Notes under the pieces: generated by a model | Database searches by the model: none | Seen by the model: only the letters and a program-made list of their open reading frames with translations | Told to the model about the DNA's origin: nothing | Shown: positions 24,831 to 25,146 of the stretch, one piece after another | How the letters are laid out: every line of letters begins with the position of its first letter | How positions within the stretch are numbered: the stretch's first letter is position 1 | Position numbers and translations under genes: made by a program | Assembly: GCA_964387625.1 (NCBI GenBank) | Contig: CAYLWN010000014.1 | Location: 1-25,146, forward strand | Direction: 5' to 3' | DNA length: 25,146 nucleotides | Source: CAYLWN01 sp964387625 | GTDB lineage: Bacteria; Patescibacteriota; Microgenomatia; UBA10105

Positions 24831-24934
24831 TGTCATTGCGAGTGAAACGAAGCAATCTTCTTTAATTTATTTCTTGCTGAACTAGTTTCAGCATCTAATT
24901 TTAAAACTAGATCCTGAAATAAATTCAGGATGAC
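24831..24934. mobile_element. Related inverted-repeat element, ~104 bp, copy 2
   Basis: It starts TGTCATTGCGAGTGAAACGA with AGCAATCTTC following, aligning with the start of copy 1, and ends TTCAGGATGAC, aligning with the end of copy 1. Two hairpins lie inside: GCTGAA/TTCAGC (24876-24881 with 24887-24892) and ATCCTGAA/TTCAGGAT (24911-24918 with 24924-24931). The same orientation as copy 1 suggests independent insertion or a tandem pair. It sits 45 bases ahead of the plus-strand partial gene and could alter its expression. Confidence 0.7.
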
Positions 24935-24950
24935 TAGAATTTGCTTTTCA

Positions 24951-24984
24951 ATAATATATATGAAATATTAATAATATATATGAA
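24951..24984. repeat. Short direct repeat (14 bp, period 20) across the start of the partial plus-strand gene
   Basis: ATAATATATATGAA occurs at 24951-24964 and again at 24971-24984. The second copy contains the ATG at 24980 that opens the plus-strand gene. The first copy's ATG runs into a stop after two codons, so it is not the start. A local duplication is the likely origin. Confidence 0.7.
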
Positions 24985-25146
24985 TACTGTCCAGTCACCA
25001 AATATTAATCCTCAACCATCGGTTAATCCAAATCCAATTATCTCAACTCCAACTCCTCCACCTACTAAATCAAGTTCATCTCCAATAAAAATAATCCTTT
25101 TATTAATAATTGTTTTAGTTTTAGGAATTATGTTAGGAAATTATTT
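24980..25146 (+). CDS. Partial CDS: N-terminus of a Pro/Ser/Thr-rich membrane-anchored protein
   Basis: From the ATG at 24980 an open frame runs to the window edge with no stop (55 codons). It starts with about 35 polar residues rich in Asn, Pro, Ser and Thr (STPTPPPTKSSSSP at 22-35), then a hydrophobic helix, KIILLLIIVLVLGIMLG. This is the pattern of a single-pass protein with a short cytoplasmic tail and an outer domain beyond the window. No family can be named. It is the only intact-looking plus-strand gene and is divergent from the MFS gene, with the two inverted-repeat elements between them. Confidence 0.7.
   Translation, partial: MNTVQSPNINPQPSVNPNPIISTPTPPPTKSSSSPIKIILLLIIVLVLGIMLGNY

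Overview
The window is AT-rich (by eye about one third G+C) and gene-dense. Seventeen intact genes lie between 56 and 24687, all on the minus strand, with a partial minus-strand start at 1-46. The plus strand holds only one broken gene (7901-9403) and one partial gene at the right edge (24980-25146). Many junctions are ATGA or TAATG overlaps or gaps of a few bases, as in long operons. TGA, TAA and TAG all end intact genes, so the standard bacterial code fits. The multi-pass glycosyltransferase families seen here (N-terminal GDEGRD/DQGRD motifs, tandem PTPS_related proteins), fused with or next to many nucleotide-sugar enzymes, are what I associate with Patescibacteria/CPR, most likely Microgenomates. 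That placement is inferred from style; no rRNA or ribosomal marker is present.

Layout, in the direction of minus-strand transcription (right to left). The right edge holds a partial plus-strand gene for a membrane-anchored protein, two related ~100 bp inverted-repeat elements, an MFS transporter and a membrane-anchored CAP/SCP-domain protein. Next comes a 7-bp tandem array (8 full copies), then a sugar-nucleotide operon: a small membrane protein, rmlA, an RmlC/WxcM-like cupin, a NUDIX hydrolase, rmlB, rmlD, ugd, a GDP-mannose 4,6-dehydratase-like enzyme and a UDP-glucuronate decarboxylase-like enzyme. The middle block is lipid-linked sugar and GT-C machinery: a polyprenyl-phosphate-sugar synthase fused to a GtrA domain, a GT39-type transferase, an Alg5-like GT2, a mannosyltransferase-like GT-C protein, a second GT39-type transferase, the decayed GT39-type pseudogene, and a third GT39-type transferase. 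The left block has two tandem PTPS_related membrane proteins, two further epimerases (one with a four-cysteine insertion, one with Phe in place of the usual catalytic Tyr) and a GT2.

Taken together this is a cell-surface glycan or glycoprotein assembly locus. Predicted activated sugars are dTDP-L-rhamnose (possibly epimerised to dTDP-6-deoxy-L-talose), UDP-glucuronate, UDP-xylose and a GDP-4-keto-6-deoxyhexose. GT2 enzymes would load sugars onto polyprenyl phosphate and GT-C membrane enzymes would transfer them outside the membrane. No flippase, Wzy-type polymerase, oligosaccharyltransferase or ABC exporter is visible here. I saw no CRISPR array, transposase, phage gene, tRNA or rRNA, and no clear candidate for a wholly new system. 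The points most worth a second look are the decaying glycosyltransferase, the heptamer array ahead of the rml operon, and the paired mobile-looking elements at the right edge.
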